Of a DNA stretch of 59,938 nucleotides, positions 16,964 through 26,120 are shown one piece after another. The notes under the pieces were generated by a model that made no database searches, was not told the DNA's origin, and saw only the letters and a program-made list of their open reading frames with translations. A program made the position numbers and the translations under genes. Source of the DNA: UBA2040 sp002384725 (GTDB lineage Bacteria; Bacteroidota; Bacteroidia; Flavobacteriales_D; Crocinitomicaceae). The stretch is from contig CAWUXE010000024.1 of NCBI GenBank assembly GCA_963926475.1, forward strand, positions 1 through 59,938, given 5' to 3'. Numbering within the stretch: the first letter of the stretch is position 1; each line of letters opens with the position of its first letter.

Positions 16964-18256
16964 ATGAAATACGAAAGAATCAACAAGAATCTTTACATAA
17001 AAAACAGAGCGAAATTCGTAGATAAAATGGAGAGCAAAGCGTCAGCCGTTTTTAATTCTAACGACATCTATCCTATTTCTGCAGATAGTACAATGCCTTT
17101 TCAACAGGCTAGAGATATTTTATATTTGACTGGAGTTGACCAAGAGGAAAGCATTCTCGTATTGTTTCCAGATGCAAAAAATGATGCGCACAAAGAGATT
17201 TTGTTCTTGAAAGAAACGAGTGAATTAATTGCGGTTTGGGAAGGCGAGAAACTAACAAAAGAAACTGCCTTCGAAACTTCAGGGATAAAAACAGTGTATT
17301 GGTTAGAACAGTTTGATACTATTTTCAAACAAGTGATGGCCGAAGCTGAAACAATATACGTGAACACAAATGAACATTTACGAGCCTCAACGATAGTTGA
17401 AACCAGAGAAGATCGGTTTATAAAAAAAATGAAATTACATTTTCCAGGACATAGATTGGCAAAGTCAGCACCGATTATGCATGCGATTCGTTCTGTCAAA
17501 GAAGCGCAGGAAATTGAATTGATGCAACGCGCCTGTAAAATCACCGAAGCTGGATTCAGAAGGTTACTCGGATTTGTGAAACCAGGGGTTTGGGAATATG
17601 AAATTGAAGCCGAATTGATGCATGAATTTTTGCGTTCGAAATCGCGAGGATTTGCCTATACGCCTATTGTTGGCTCAGGCAAAAGCGCTTGTGTTTTACA
17701 TTACATCGAAAACAATCTGCAATGTAAGGATGGAGACGTCATTTTACTCGACGTGGGTGCCGAATATGCAAATTACGCATCGGATATGACGCGTTGTATT
17801 CCTGTGAATGGAAGATTCTCCGAACGACAAAAAGCGGTGTATAATTCTGTTCTCTACGTGAAAACGGAAGCCGAAAAAATGCTAGTTCCGGGACTTTTAA
17901 TGCCCGAATACCACAAAGAAGTTGGGAAATTAATGGAAAGTGAATTGCTGAAATTGAAACTGATTGACCAAACAGACATAAAAAACGAAGACAAAGATTG
18001 GCCCGCGTATAAAAAGTACTTTATGCACGGCACGTCTCATTTCATCGGTTTGGACACACACGATCTAGGATTTTTTCAAGAACCGACAAAAGCTGGAATG
18101 GCCTTTACGTGTGAGCCCGGAATCTATATTCCAGAAGAAGGTTTAGGAATTCGTTTGGAAGATGATTTGATCGTTCAAAACTCAGGACCCGCTTTCAATC
18201 TAATGAAAGACATTCCTTTGAAAGCGGAAGAAATCGAAGATTTGATGAATGGGTGA
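16964..18256 (+). CDS. pepP: Xaa-Pro aminopeptidase (aminopeptidase P, M24B)
   Basis: 430 aa cytosolic metallopeptidase removing the N-terminal residue from X-Pro peptides. The N-terminal creatinase-like domain (about 1-170) precedes the pita-bread domain with all dinuclear metal ligands in place: two Asp in LLDVGAEYANYASDMTR, His in GTSHFIGLDTHD, Glu in FTCEPGIYIPEEG and Glu in IRLEDD. Length is normal for bacterial PepP. The last 8 bp overlap the alpha/beta hydrolase gene, implying a two-gene operon. Confidence 0.93.
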   Translation: MKYERINKNLYIKNRAKFVDKMESKASAVFNSNDIYPISADSTMPFQQARDILYLTGVDQEESILVLFPDAKNDAHKEILFLKETSELIAVWEGEKLTKETAFETSGIKTVYWLEQFDTIFKQVMAEAETIYVNTNEHLRASTIVETREDRFIKKMKLHFPGHRLAKSAPIMHAIRSVKEAQEIELMQRACKITEAGFRRLLGFVKPGVWEYEIEAELMHEFLRSKSRGFAYTPIVGSGKSACVLHYIENNLQCKDGDVILLDVGAEYANYASDMTRCIPVNGRFSERQKAVYNSVLYVKTEAEKMLVPGLLMPEYHKEVGKLMESELLKLKLIDQTDIKNEDKDWPAYKKYFMHGTSHFIGLDTHDLGFFQEPTKAGMAFTCEPGIYIPEEGLGIRLEDDLIVQNSGPAFNLMKDIPLKAEEIEDLMNG

Positions 18257-19004
18257 TACACCTTTTCTTCTCGCGTATTCTGATACCGGCGAAGGGCAAA
18301 CGATAGTGCTGATTCATGGTTTCCTCGAATCGCACACTATGTGGGATTTTCTCGATTTGGAATCCAATTTTCGTGTAGTCTGTATCGATCTTCCGGGACA
18401 TGGTAATTCAAAAAAATGTCCGCCAATTTCTAGCATTGAACACACTGCTCAGTGCTTGAAAATGACGCTCGACCATTTGAATTTAAGTGAATTCCATATC
18501 ATAGGACATTCCCTGGGTGGTTATGCCGGTTTATCCTTTTTAGAGCAATTTGGTCTGAACGGAATACTCATTCTACTCAACTCTAATCATTGGCAAGATG
18601 ATGAGAAAAAACAAGCGGATCGACTACGTGTTGCAAATTTGGCTTTAAAGAACAAACGTCTTTTTATCCGAGAAGCTATTCCAGGATTATTCTCGTACCC
18701 AGAAAAATTTCCCGAAGAAATCGAGAAGCTGAAACAGGAGGCTTTCGAAATTCCAGCTGCGCATATCGCCGCTTTTTCAGTGGCCATGCGAAATAGAAAA
18801 AATCAGCTAAAGACTTTAAAGAAGCATTCAAAAAAAATCTCCATTCTTCAAGGTGAATCAGATAAACTGTGTCCCCATGAAAGAATGGAGATTGATGTGA
18901 GCAGATTGATGGTTGATTATACCATTATTCCTAACGCTGGACATATGAGTTTTATTGAAAACACTTCCTTCGTTCGGAATTCTATTTTTCAGTTATTGGG
19001 TTAA
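18249..19004 (+). CDS. alpha/beta hydrolase
   Basis: 251 aa, single-domain alpha/beta-hydrolase fold. The oxyanion motif IHGFLESHTMW near residue 22, the nucleophile elbow GHSLGG (Ser88), the acid in GESDKLCPH and the His in NAGHMSFIE are all visible, so it should be active. The cap region is short. The family includes esterases, MenH-like and haloperoxidase-like enzymes; substrate is not predictable. It begins inside the pepP 3' end (8-bp overlap) and probably depends on pepP translation. Confidence 0.85.
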   Translation: MGDTPFLLAYSDTGEGQTIVLIHGFLESHTMWDFLDLESNFRVVCIDLPGHGNSKKCPPISSIEHTAQCLKMTLDHLNLSEFHIIGHSLGGYAGLSFLEQFGLNGILILLNSNHWQDDEKKQADRLRVANLALKNKRLFIREAIPGLFSYPEKFPEEIEKLKQEAFEIPAAHIAAFSVAMRNRKNQLKTLKKHSKKISILQGESDKLCPHERMEIDVSRLMVDYTIIPNAGHMSFIENTSFVRNSIFQLLG

Positions 19005-19081
19005 ACTATTGTTTAATTTCCATGTAAAACATCAGCCTAATGTTAACCCCTTAAGAGATAAAGTTAAGTAACAGTTTATTA

Positions 19082-19110
19082 TTTTGAAAGACGTCTTTCA
19101 AAACTTTTTC
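19082..19110. terminator. perfect 22-bp palindrome, likely hairpin terminator
   Basis: The sequence 19082-19103 equals its own reverse complement (half-site TTTTGAAAGAC) and is followed by CTTTTTC. It lies downstream of the hydrolase gene in the gap before the convergent thiL end, so a terminator role is most likely. A spacerless palindrome is atypical for a terminator; a protein-binding site is the alternative. Confidence 0.55.
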
Positions 19111-19127
19111 AAATCTTAAAAAAGTAA

Positions 19128-19226
19128 ATAATAGGAAAAGTAGGGAGGCCTAGCCAAAGAAGAATCTTTCTTGAAAATTTGCCAAACGAAATTCTCGAAA
19201 CAGCTGAAAAATGTTGGTTAAATTAA
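19128..19226 (+). other. open frame without a standard start codon, protein-like
   Basis: Following a TAA at 19125-19127, 32 sense codons read IIGKVGRPSQRRIFLENLP... then NEILETAEKCWLN and TAA, overlapping the thiL stop by 4 bp in a convergent fashion. Composition is protein-like rather than random, but no ATG, GTG or TTG opens it early. It may be a gene relic or use a non-standard start. Confidence 0.25.
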
Positions 19227-20260
19227 TCTTTAAAATGATTCCATCCTTGCGCCTTCAATTCAATGGCTGCGCCATTTTTGTCGACGATATGAGAACCTTC
19301 TGCTTTGTGTGAAATATATCCTATCACGGTAAAGTTTGGATTCGCGCCAATGGTCTCGTAGTCTTTTTGTGATATCGTGAACAAAAGCTCGTAATCTTCA
19401 CCGCCATTCAGTCCCGCCGTATTAGGATTTACGTTCATTTCCATAGCCGTCATGGACGTTTTTGCGTCGATAGGCAGCTTGTCATCATAAATCTGACAAC
19501 TTACATCACTTGCTTTTGCAAGATGCAATAATTCTGAAGCCAAACCATCTGAAATATCTATCATCGAAGTTGGCTTCACTTTAAGCTCACTAAACATGGC
19601 AATAACATCTGTTCGTGCTTCTGGTTTCATTTGTCGTTGAAGAATGTAATCGTGACCATCCAAATCAGGTTGGATATTTGGATTTGCCTTATAGACTTCC
19701 TTCTCTCTTTCCAAGATTTGAAGTCCCATGTATGCGCCGCCTAAATCACCAGTAACAACAATTAAATCGTTTTCTTTCGCTCCAGATCTGTAAACGACGT
19801 CCGTCTTTTTTACCTTTCCCATAATGGCAATATTGAGGACCAAGCCAGAAACAGAGCTCGTTGTATCTCCCCCTACTAAATCAACGTTAAAGATTTCGCA
19901 AGCATGTGCTATTCCTTCGTACAATTCTTCCAGCGCTTCTTGCGGAAAACGATTGGAAACGGCCAAACTTACTGTAATGTGTTCGGGCGTGCCATTCATT
20001 GCACAAATGTCAGAGACATTAGAAGATACCGCCTTGTAACCCAAATGCTTCAAGGGCATGTACATCAAATTAAAGTGAACACCTTCCAACATCATATCCG
20101 TTGAAAGCAAAGTGTAATGCTCTTCGTCGCGCTCTAAAACGGCAGCGTCGTCACCAATTCCATAAATTGTTGCGGCATTTTTATTCTTGAAATCTTTGGT
20201 CAGTTTATCGATTAATCCAAACTCGCCCAATTCACTTAATTCTGTTCTCTTTTCAGACAT
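19223..20260 (-). CDS. thiL: thiamine-monophosphate kinase
   Basis: 345 aa, the normal length of ThiL, which phosphorylates thiamine monophosphate to thiamine pyrophosphate with ATP. Visible: IYGIGDDAAVLE (metal/ATP Asp pair), LSTDMMLEGVHF, VSNVSDICAMNGTPEHITVSLAVS, DLVGGDTTSS, MIDISDGLASELLHLAKAS and NGGEDYELLFTI, all in family order. No other thiamine genes are nearby. A TACCTTTG -7 element lies 16 bp before the start. Confidence 0.95.
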   Translation of the reverse strand: MSEKRTELSELGEFGLIDKLTKDFKNKNAATIYGIGDDAAVLERDEEHYTLLSTDMMLEGVHFNLMYMPLKHLGYKAVSSNVSDICAMNGTPEHITVSLAVSNRFPQEALEELYEGIAHACEIFNVDLVGGDTTSSVSGLVLNIAIMGKVKKTDVVYRSGAKENDLIVVTGDLGGAYMGLQILEREKEVYKANPNIQPDLDGHDYILQRQMKPEARTDVIAMFSELKVKPTSMIDISDGLASELLHLAKASDVSCQIYDDKLPIDAKTSMTAMEMNVNPNTAGLNGGEDYELLFTISQKDYETIGANPNFTVIGYISHKAEGSHIVDKNGAAIELKAQGWNHFKD

Positions 20261-20276
20261 TCAGTACAATTTTTGA

Positions 20277-20284
20277 CAAAGGTA
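20277..20284 (-). promoter_or_regulatory. -7 element of thiL
   Basis: TACCTTTG (fits TAnnTTTG) on the minus strand, 16 bases before the thiL ATG. No clear TTG -33 element at the expected distance. Confidence 0.5.
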
Positions 20285-20327
20285 CGAACTTAAATGAAGC
20301 ATTTAAAACTGTGGCACTTGGAATAGT

Positions 20328-21164
20328 TTATTTCCCTAAAGAAATATGTTTCGCTTGCACCTTTTCTCCATAAAATAGGCTAGCATTCTCATCAAAAAAT
20401 GCGGGATTTTCCGTCGTGAGAAATTGAATGGTTTTCTTTTTGGAGCATTTCTCCTCAATTTCAGGATGACGTTGTAAATAATCAGACAAACTATCTGCCA
20501 CAATTTTGCCTTGAGAGACAATATTTAAACCATCAGGAGCGATGGATTTCAAATACGAATGAACCAGCGGATAATGTGTACATCCCAAAACAATGGTGTC
20601 GATTCTAGCATCCTTTTTAAGAATTTCCTCTAAATCATGCTTGATGAATTCACGTCCAATTTGTGAATCTTGTTCGTTGTTTTCAATGAGAGGTACCCAC
20701 ATTGGACAGGCGTGTTCGGTTACCCTTATTTCAGGGAAGAATTTGGTCAATTCTAAAGTATAGGAACCTGATTTAACCGTGCCAGGTGTAGCTAAAATTC
20801 CAACATGCTTGGTTGTAGAAAGATCACCAATAATTTCAGCACTTGGACGAATCACCCCAAGAACACGTTTGTTGGGTGCCAATTGCGGTAAATCATTCAT
20901 TTGAATGCTACGCAGAGCTTTAGCCGAGGCTGTATTGCACGCCAAAATTACTAAGGAGCATCCTTGGTCGAATAATTCTTGAACAGCTTGTAATGTGAAT
21001 TCATAGACCAGTTCGAACGACCGTGTTCCGTATGGTGTTCTTGCATTATCGCCTAAATACAAGTAATCGTATTCGGGTAATTTCTTTTTTAATTCTTTGA
21101 GAATTGTGAGTCCCCCATATCCAGAATCAAATACGCCAATTGGTCCTATTTCTTCCAATTTCAT
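20328..21164 (-). CDS. murI: glutamate racemase
   Basis: 278 aa; interconverts L- and D-glutamate, supplying D-Glu for peptidoglycan. Signature motifs are intact: IGVFDSGYGGLTILKEL, YLGDNARTPYG, the first catalytic Cys in VILACNTASAKAL and the second in TIVLGCTHYPLV. Full length. It follows the terminator of the envelope operon and has its own TAGCTTTG -7 element only 5 bases before the ATG, so the transcript may be leaderless. Confidence 0.95.
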   Translation of the reverse strand: MKLEEIGPIGVFDSGYGGLTILKELKKKLPEYDYLYLGDNARTPYGTRSFELVYEFTLQAVQELFDQGCSLVILACNTASAKALRSIQMNDLPQLAPNKRVLGVIRPSAEIIGDLSTTKHVGILATPGTVKSGSYTLELTKFFPEIRVTEHACPMWVPLIENNEQDSQIGREFIKHDLEEILKKDARIDTIVLGCTHYPLVHSYLKSIAPDGLNIVSQGKIVADSLSDYLQRHPEIEEKCSKKKTIQFLTTENPAFFDENASLFYGEKVQAKHISLGK

Positions 21165-21169
21165 CGAAA

Positions 21170-21177
21170 CAAAGCTA
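21170..21177 (-). promoter_or_regulatory. -7 element of murI
   Basis: TAGCTTTG on the minus strand, 5 bases from the murI ATG, directly after the upstream terminator T-run. A -33 TTG is not evident. Confidence 0.5.
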
Positions 21178-21178
21178 C

Positions 21179-21218
21179 AAAAAAAGAAGCCAGTTTTTAA
21201 TGAACAAAACTGGCTTCC
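21179..21218 (-). terminator. intrinsic terminator of the uppS-bamA-ompH operon
   Basis: Minus strand: GAAGCCAGTTTT - short loop - AAAAACTGGCTTC followed by a run of T. Located between the second ompH stop and the murI start. Confidence 0.92.
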
Positions 21219-21238
21219 ATATTAAAATTATCTAGGTA

Positions 21239-21757
21239 CTATTTTACCGTTTCTTTGTTGTCAAGAATCAAAAGTTCTTTTGCTACTTCATCTGTAATAT
21301 CGGTTCCTCCACCGTAATACAAAGTGTTTGTAATTTCAAGAACATACCCTAATTTCTTCCGGTCACCAACAATTTTCACCGCTCTTTCCAAACGATCCAA
21401 AATTGGATCATTCAAACTTTGAGTCAATGTTTGCATTTGGCTTTCCAAATCTTGTTGACGCTCTTCGATATTGTATTGTTTTTTCTGCAAAGCCTCTTCT
21501 TCCATTTTTGCCATCATTGGATTCATAGTTCCTGCTTGAACTTTTTGCTGATATACGATTACTTTCTTTTGAAAATCTTCACGCATTTCCGTCAATTCTT
21601 GCACACCATCTTTTTCGAATTTCTGCAAAGTTTCAATTGCTGCTTTTCTTGAAGGCATAGTATCCAACAATTTTTGCGAGTCAACATGACCTAATTTAAT
21701 CTGTGCAATTGCGCCGGTACTCAACACAACCATCAATGCTACTAATAACTTTTTCAT
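21239..21757 (-). CDS. OmpH/Skp family periplasmic chaperone
   Basis: 172 aa with a signal peptide (LLVALMVVLSTGAIAQ). The mature part starts IKLGHVDSQKLLDTMPSRKAA, the Skp/OmpH opening, followed by a long charged helical region (about 45-130) expected to form the coiled-coil tentacles that hold unfolded outer-membrane proteins. The end SLNDPILDRLERAVKIVGDRKKLGYVLEI is the family C-terminal motif. Second of two tandem ompH genes downstream of bamA; last gene of the operon. Confidence 0.88.
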   Translation of the reverse strand: MKKLLVALMVVLSTGAIAQIKLGHVDSQKLLDTMPSRKAAIETLQKFEKDGVQELTEMREDFQKKVIVYQQKVQAGTMNPMMAKMEEEALQKKQYNIEERQQDLESQMQTLTQSLNDPILDRLERAVKIVGDRKKLGYVLEITNTLYYGGGTDITDEVAKELLILDNKETVK

Positions 21758-21784
21758 TCTATTTTCTATTTGTTTTATTTTAAA

Positions 21785-22294
21785 CTATTTGATGTCCAAT
21801 TCTTTCAATACTTCATCACTTAAATCATATTTACTATCTGCATACACCAAATTACTTTGATTTGCCTTATCGAAAACGAAACTGTAATTTCTTTTGGAAG
21901 CTACTTTCTGCATGGCGTCGTAGACTTTGTCTTGAATCGGTTTGATTAACTCTTGTCGTTTCGAGAAATAATCGCCTTTCACTCCAAATCGCAATTTTTG
22001 CATTTCCAAGGTTTCTGTTTCTAATCTTGTTATTTCCGCCAATCTCTTGGTCTTTTCTTCATCCGGAAGTAAAACTTCTTCTCTCGCGTAATCTGCTTTT
22101 TTTCGAGTAACAAGTTCCATTCTTTCTTCAATTTCTTTTGTCCACCGCTCAGCCAATTTATCCAATTTAGTTTTTGCCTCCGAGTAATCTGGCATTTTGT
22201 TCAGAATGTAATCTGAGTCAATATAGCCATACTTCTGACTAAAAGCAAAGCTCGTGCCAAAAACAAATAATGCGAGTATTAATAGGTTCTTCAT
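21785..22294 (-). CDS. OmpH/Skp family periplasmic chaperone
   Basis: 169 aa with signal peptide (NLLILALFVFGTSFAFSQ). Mature start KYGYIDSDYILNKMPDYSEAKTKL is the family opening; the middle is a Glu/Lys/Arg-rich helix; the end KPIQDKVYDAMQKVASKRNYSFVFDKA matches the Skp C-terminal strand. It lies 45 bp after bamA and 27 bp before the second paralogue. Two diverged copies suggest separate client sets or a mixed trimer (inference). Confidence 0.88.
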   Translation of the reverse strand: MKNLLILALFVFGTSFAFSQKYGYIDSDYILNKMPDYSEAKTKLDKLAERWTKEIEERMELVTRKKADYAREEVLLPDEEKTKRLAEITRLETETLEMQKLRFGVKGDYFSKRQELIKPIQDKVYDAMQKVASKRNYSFVFDKANQSNLVYADSKYDLSDEVLKELDIK

Positions 22295-22339
22295 GGTGTT
22301 ATTTTTGTCTTGAATGAACGTTCAATATACTTAATTATT

Positions 22340-24940
22340 TTAAAGTTCTCCCAAATTCATACCAATAGAGAAAGTCAATTTGGTGGTATATCCTTTCGAG
22401 TTGATTTGTGGATTTACAGATGAACTGCCAATTCCCCAACTATCTATCTTGTCGAAGCCCCAGCCATAATCTATTCCCAACATACCGAACATTGGAAGGA
22501 AAACACGAAGACCAAAACCTGCCGAGCGTTTTACATTGAAGGGATTGAAATCACGAATAGTAGGAAAAGTATTTGCCGCCTCTACGAATCCTAGTGCAAA
22601 GAATGTCGCTGAAGGGTTCAATGAGATAGGGTAACGCATTTCTAAGGTGTATTTCGCAATCAATGGATCACCACCGTTCGAACTCAAGGCGTTGTCGTCA
22701 TACCCACGAAGGGCGATGATTTCACGTCCACCTAATTGTTGAACACCTGATAAACCCGAACCTCCCAATGAGAAACGTTCAACTGGAATCACCCCTTTAC
22801 CTTGGTTGTAAGCTCCAAGGAAACCAAACCCTACTCTTGGTGACAAGATTAGTTTTTTATCTTTTGTCAATGGGAAATACCAAGCTCCTGTGAATTTGAC
22901 TTTGTAATATTCCAAGTATTTATTTTTTTCTTGTGCACTCAACAACGAATAGTCATCAACATTTTCAAATATTGAATAAGGTAGTGTTGCTTTAGATGTT
23001 AAGGTCAAACTAGAACCCCCTTGCGGATAAATCGGTTCACTTATAGAGTTTCTTGCAAGAACGTAACCGAAGTTGAAGTCATTCGCAAATCCTGTTCCGT
23101 TAGCAAAAACGGGGAAAATACTATAGTTTCGAATATCGTAGTAATTGTATCCAAACGAATATCTCGCAATAAAGAAATCATCTGGAATTTTCTTTCTTCT
23201 TCCTAACTCAATACCTCCCCCTGTGATCGAAGCTCCTTGAAAGTTTGGATCTGATTTTAAAAATCCAGAAGCACTCAAATGGGTATGATTGGCATAAATC
23301 GTGAATGAATTCGGCTTTTTACCACCTAGCCAAGGTTCTGTAAAGGAGAAATTGAAACTTTGATAAAAACGTCCGTTCGATTGTGCTCGAATAGATAAAC
23401 GCTGACCGTCACCTGCAGGCAATGGCGACCAAGAACCTTTTTTGAAAAAGTTTTTCGTTGAGAAATTGCTAAAAGTCAATCCTAGAGTTCCAATAATGGT
23501 TCCTCGACTACTGTTGACACCTGCACCACCATATCCCCCAGAAAGTTCGATTTGGTCAGAAGATTTTTCAACTACGGTATATTCTATATCAACAGTTCCA
23601 TCTTGCGGGTTGGGAATTGGATTAATGCCGATTTGTTGCGCATCGAAATAGCCGAGTTGCGACAATTCCCGCTGTGTACGGATGATGTCCGCGCGATTGT
23701 ATAAATCACCTGGTTTGGTTCTTAATTCACGACGTATTACGTAATCGTTCGTTTTTGTATTCCCCCTGATAATGATGTTTTTTATCCGTGCTTCTTTTCC
23801 TTCTTGAATACGAATTTGGTAATTGATATGATTGTTAACAACACTTTTTTCAACTGGAATCACTTGAGAGAAGAGGTAACCTCTGTCTTGGTATAGCGCC
23901 GAAACATCTCGTCCGTCTTGACTAAAATTGATCCGTTGTTCCAACAAAGCTTTATCAAAAACGTCGCCGTATTTTAACCCTAAAATAGTATCCAAGAATG
24001 TCGTTCGGAATTTAGTGTTACCAATCCATTCGAAATTACCGAAGTAATATTTTTGACCTTCGTCAATATTCAAAACGATACCAATATTTTTTGAATCAAT
24101 TTTATATACGCTATCCAATACTATCGAAGCATCACGCAGACCAATGGCATTGTATTTTTCGATAATTGCTTTTTGATCACGATCGAAAGCCGATTGCGTG
24201 AATTTTGAACTTTTGAAGAATCTCCAATCGGTTTTGGCCTTTGTATCCTTCATCGCCAATTTTGCCTTAAAATCGGAAATGGATTGATTACCGATGATTT
24301 CGATGGACTTAATTTTAACCTTACTTCCTTTCTCAACGTAAATTAGAAATATTTCAGAGTTACTCATTAAGGTATCCACTTGACGATTTATATTTACCGC
24401 AACATCATAAAATCCTTTTTCACGGAAATATCCTTGAATACGAGTCGTAGTTAAATAAAGTAAGTTTTCACTGATGGTCTTCCCAGAGTATAAATCGATC
24501 TCTTCCCGCACTTTATCCGCTTCTCTTTTTGTAATTCCTCTGAATTTGAAACGCGATAATTTAGCTCTTGGTACAACTTTTATCACCAAATAAACAACAC
24601 CTGCTATTTCTTTTTCAGCTAATATTTCGACGTTCGAGAAAATATCTTCTTTGTATAAGTTACGAATTGCCGTGGAAAATGATGTGCTTGGGATAGTGAC
24701 TTTCTGTCCTTGGCGCAAACCAGCAATTAGTCGAATGGAATTGTGATCAAAGTTATCCGCTCCTTCGATTCGAATAGGGCCTATTTCGTACTCCGCTGGA
24801 GCCAAATAGTTCACCTCAAACGGTAAGCCAATACTTGTTGGACCTGATGTTTTTATTGTATCGTCTAACACGATTTGTCCGAACAGAGAAGTGAAAGTGA
24901 ATAAACCCACAAGGGTAATTAGGAAGGTGATTATTCTCAT
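22340..24940 (-). CDS. bamA: outer membrane protein assembly factor BamA
   Basis: 866 aa. Signal peptide, then about five POTRA domains (about 45-430; e.g. IGPIRIEGADNFDHNSIRLIAGL and RIKNIIIRGNTKTNDYVIRRELRTKPGDLYN), then a 16-strand Omp85 barrel ending in a final strand LTFSIGMNLGEL. RLSIRAQSNGRFYQSFNFSFTEPWLGG is the conserved start of the barrel. It inserts beta-barrel proteins into the outer membrane. Its ATG overlaps the uppS stop (4 bp), and the two OmpH genes follow, an arrangement common in Bacteroidota. Confidence 0.95.
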   Translation of the reverse strand: MRIITFLITLVGLFTFTSLFGQIVLDDTIKTSGPTSIGLPFEVNYLAPAEYEIGPIRIEGADNFDHNSIRLIAGLRQGQKVTIPSTSFSTAIRNLYKEDIFSNVEILAEKEIAGVVYLVIKVVPRAKLSRFKFRGITKREADKVREEIDLYSGKTISENLLYLTTTRIQGYFREKGFYDVAVNINRQVDTLMSNSEIFLIYVEKGSKVKIKSIEIIGNQSISDFKAKLAMKDTKAKTDWRFFKSSKFTQSAFDRDQKAIIEKYNAIGLRDASIVLDSVYKIDSKNIGIVLNIDEGQKYYFGNFEWIGNTKFRTTFLDTILGLKYGDVFDKALLEQRINFSQDGRDVSALYQDRGYLFSQVIPVEKSVVNNHINYQIRIQEGKEARIKNIIIRGNTKTNDYVIRRELRTKPGDLYNRADIIRTQRELSQLGYFDAQQIGINPIPNPQDGTVDIEYTVVEKSSDQIELSGGYGGAGVNSSRGTIIGTLGLTFSNFSTKNFFKKGSWSPLPAGDGQRLSIRAQSNGRFYQSFNFSFTEPWLGGKKPNSFTIYANHTHLSASGFLKSDPNFQGASITGGGIELGRRKKIPDDFFIARYSFGYNYYDIRNYSIFPVFANGTGFANDFNFGYVLARNSISEPIYPQGGSSLTLTSKATLPYSIFENVDDYSLLSAQEKNKYLEYYKVKFTGAWYFPLTKDKKLILSPRVGFGFLGAYNQGKGVIPVERFSLGGSGLSGVQQLGGREIIALRGYDDNALSSNGGDPLIAKYTLEMRYPISLNPSATFFALGFVEAANTFPTIRDFNPFNVKRSAGFGLRVFLPMFGMLGIDYGWGFDKIDSWGIGSSSVNPQINSKGYTTKLTFSIGMNLGEL

Positions 24941-25686
24941 ACAGTTTTTGAAATTTGTTCTGATACCATTCCGAATCTTCGCTCACGTGATTGGTAGTCT
25001 ACTACCGCTTTAAAAAGATCCTCTCTTTTAAAAGCGGGCCACAAAACCGGCGTGAAGTGAAGTTCACAATAGGCAATCTGCCATAATAAAAAATTACTCA
25101 GTCTATACTCCCCACTGGTTCTAATTAACAATTCGGGGTCTGGAATTTCCGCTGTGGTCATTTTTGAAGAAACCAATTCATCGGTAACATCATCTTCCGA
25201 AATTTTTCCGGAAGCGATATCTTTTGCAATTAATTTTGTCGCTTCTTTAATTTCCCAACGGGAGCTATAATTTAGGGCAAGAACTAAATTTATATCTGTG
25301 TTATTTTTTGTTTTTTCTATTGCGGATTGAAGTTCCACTTTGCAATCGTTTGGCAAACCTTCTAAGTCTCCAATTGCTTTTAAGCTTACGCCAGATGAAT
25401 GTAACTCCTCTACTTCACCCGCAATACTGCGAACGAGCAAGTCCATTAATCCATCTACTTCTTCTTGAGGGCGATTCCAGTTCTCAGTTGAAAACGCGTA
25501 CAAGGTGAGGTATTTTACTTTAAGTTCTTTGGATGCTTTTAATACTTCTCGAACAGATTCCACGCCAATGTTGTGACCATGCAAGCGCATTTGCCCTTGT
25601 TTCTTGGCCCAACGCCCATTTCCATCCATAATGATGGCGATGTGCTGGGGTGCGTTTTTTAAATCTATTTTAGACAGTAAATCCAT
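24937..25686 (-). CDS. uppS: undecaprenyl diphosphate synthase (isoprenyl transferase)
   Basis: 249 aa cis-prenyltransferase making the C55 lipid carrier for peptidoglycan and surface glycans. Motifs: HIAIIMDGNGRWAKKQG (catalytic Asp, diphosphate binding), GHNIGVESVREVL, YLTLYAFSTENWNRP, LALNYSSRWEI and PELLIRTSGEYRLSNFLLWQIAY. Full length. First gene of the uppS-bamA-ompH-ompH operon; the promoter region has only a near-consensus TATCTTCG. Confidence 0.95.
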   Translation of the reverse strand: MDLLSKIDLKNAPQHIAIIMDGNGRWAKKQGQMRLHGHNIGVESVREVLKASKELKVKYLTLYAFSTENWNRPQEEVDGLMDLLVRSIAGEVEELHSSGVSLKAIGDLEGLPNDCKVELQSAIEKTKNNTDINLVLALNYSSRWEIKEATKLIAKDIASGKISEDDVTDELVSSKMTTAEIPDPELLIRTSGEYRLSNFLLWQIAYCELHFTPVLWPAFKREDLFKAVVDYQSRERRFGMVSEQISKTV

Positions 25687-25766
25687 TCAAATTTAGTATA
25701 TTGATAGCGAATTTAAACATTCAAACGAAGATACGAAACATTAATTCGGTGCTTAACAAGCTTTAA

Positions 25767-25800
25767 CGAAAAAGAGGGATTTGTATTAAATCCCTCTTCC
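25767..25800 (-). terminator. intrinsic terminator of atpDC
   Basis: Minus strand GAGGGATTT-AATAC-AAATCCCTC followed by TTTTTC, right after the atpC stop. The A-run on the other side means it may work in both directions. Confidence 0.9.
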
Positions 25801-25817
25801 TATTACATTTGTTAAAC

Positions 25818-26108
25818 TTATTCAGCTAAAACGATGAGTTTGTTATTTTGCATTTCAGCAACACCGCCCTTGATATCGATATGTAAAAGCTTGTCGTTTG
25901 ACTTATCTTCTTGAATCATTTCACTCGTGCTCTCTTCTCTTTCGAATGCTGTTGCCAACTCCACTTTCACCGACCCACCCTGAAGTGCAGAAATGATAGC
26001 GGCGTGACCATTTAAAATTTGAAAAGAACCATCTAAACCAGGCAGACGAACGGATACAGCCTCTCCAGAGTAAATATTTGATTCAGGTGTTATGATTTCT
26101 ACTTGCAT
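25818..26108 (-). CDS. atpC: F1F0 ATP synthase epsilon subunit, beta-sandwich only
   Basis: 96 aa, shorter than the about 135 aa of E. coli epsilon. The N-terminal beta-sandwich is present (QVEIITPESNIYSGEAVSVRLPGLDGSFQILNGHAAIISALQGGSVKV, and HIDIKGGVAEMQNNKLIVLAE), but the C-terminal two-helix domain that can inhibit ATP hydrolysis is absent. Between the strands there is a short acidic insertion (FEREESTSEMIQEDKSND). Twelve base pairs downstream of atpD and ended by a terminator, the usual atpDC unit of Bacteroidota. Confidence 0.93.
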   Translation of the reverse strand: MQVEIITPESNIYSGEAVSVRLPGLDGSFQILNGHAAIISALQGGSVKVELATAFEREESTSEMIQEDKSNDKLLHIDIKGGVAEMQNNKLIVLAE

Positions 26109-26120
26109 TGCTTTAATTTA

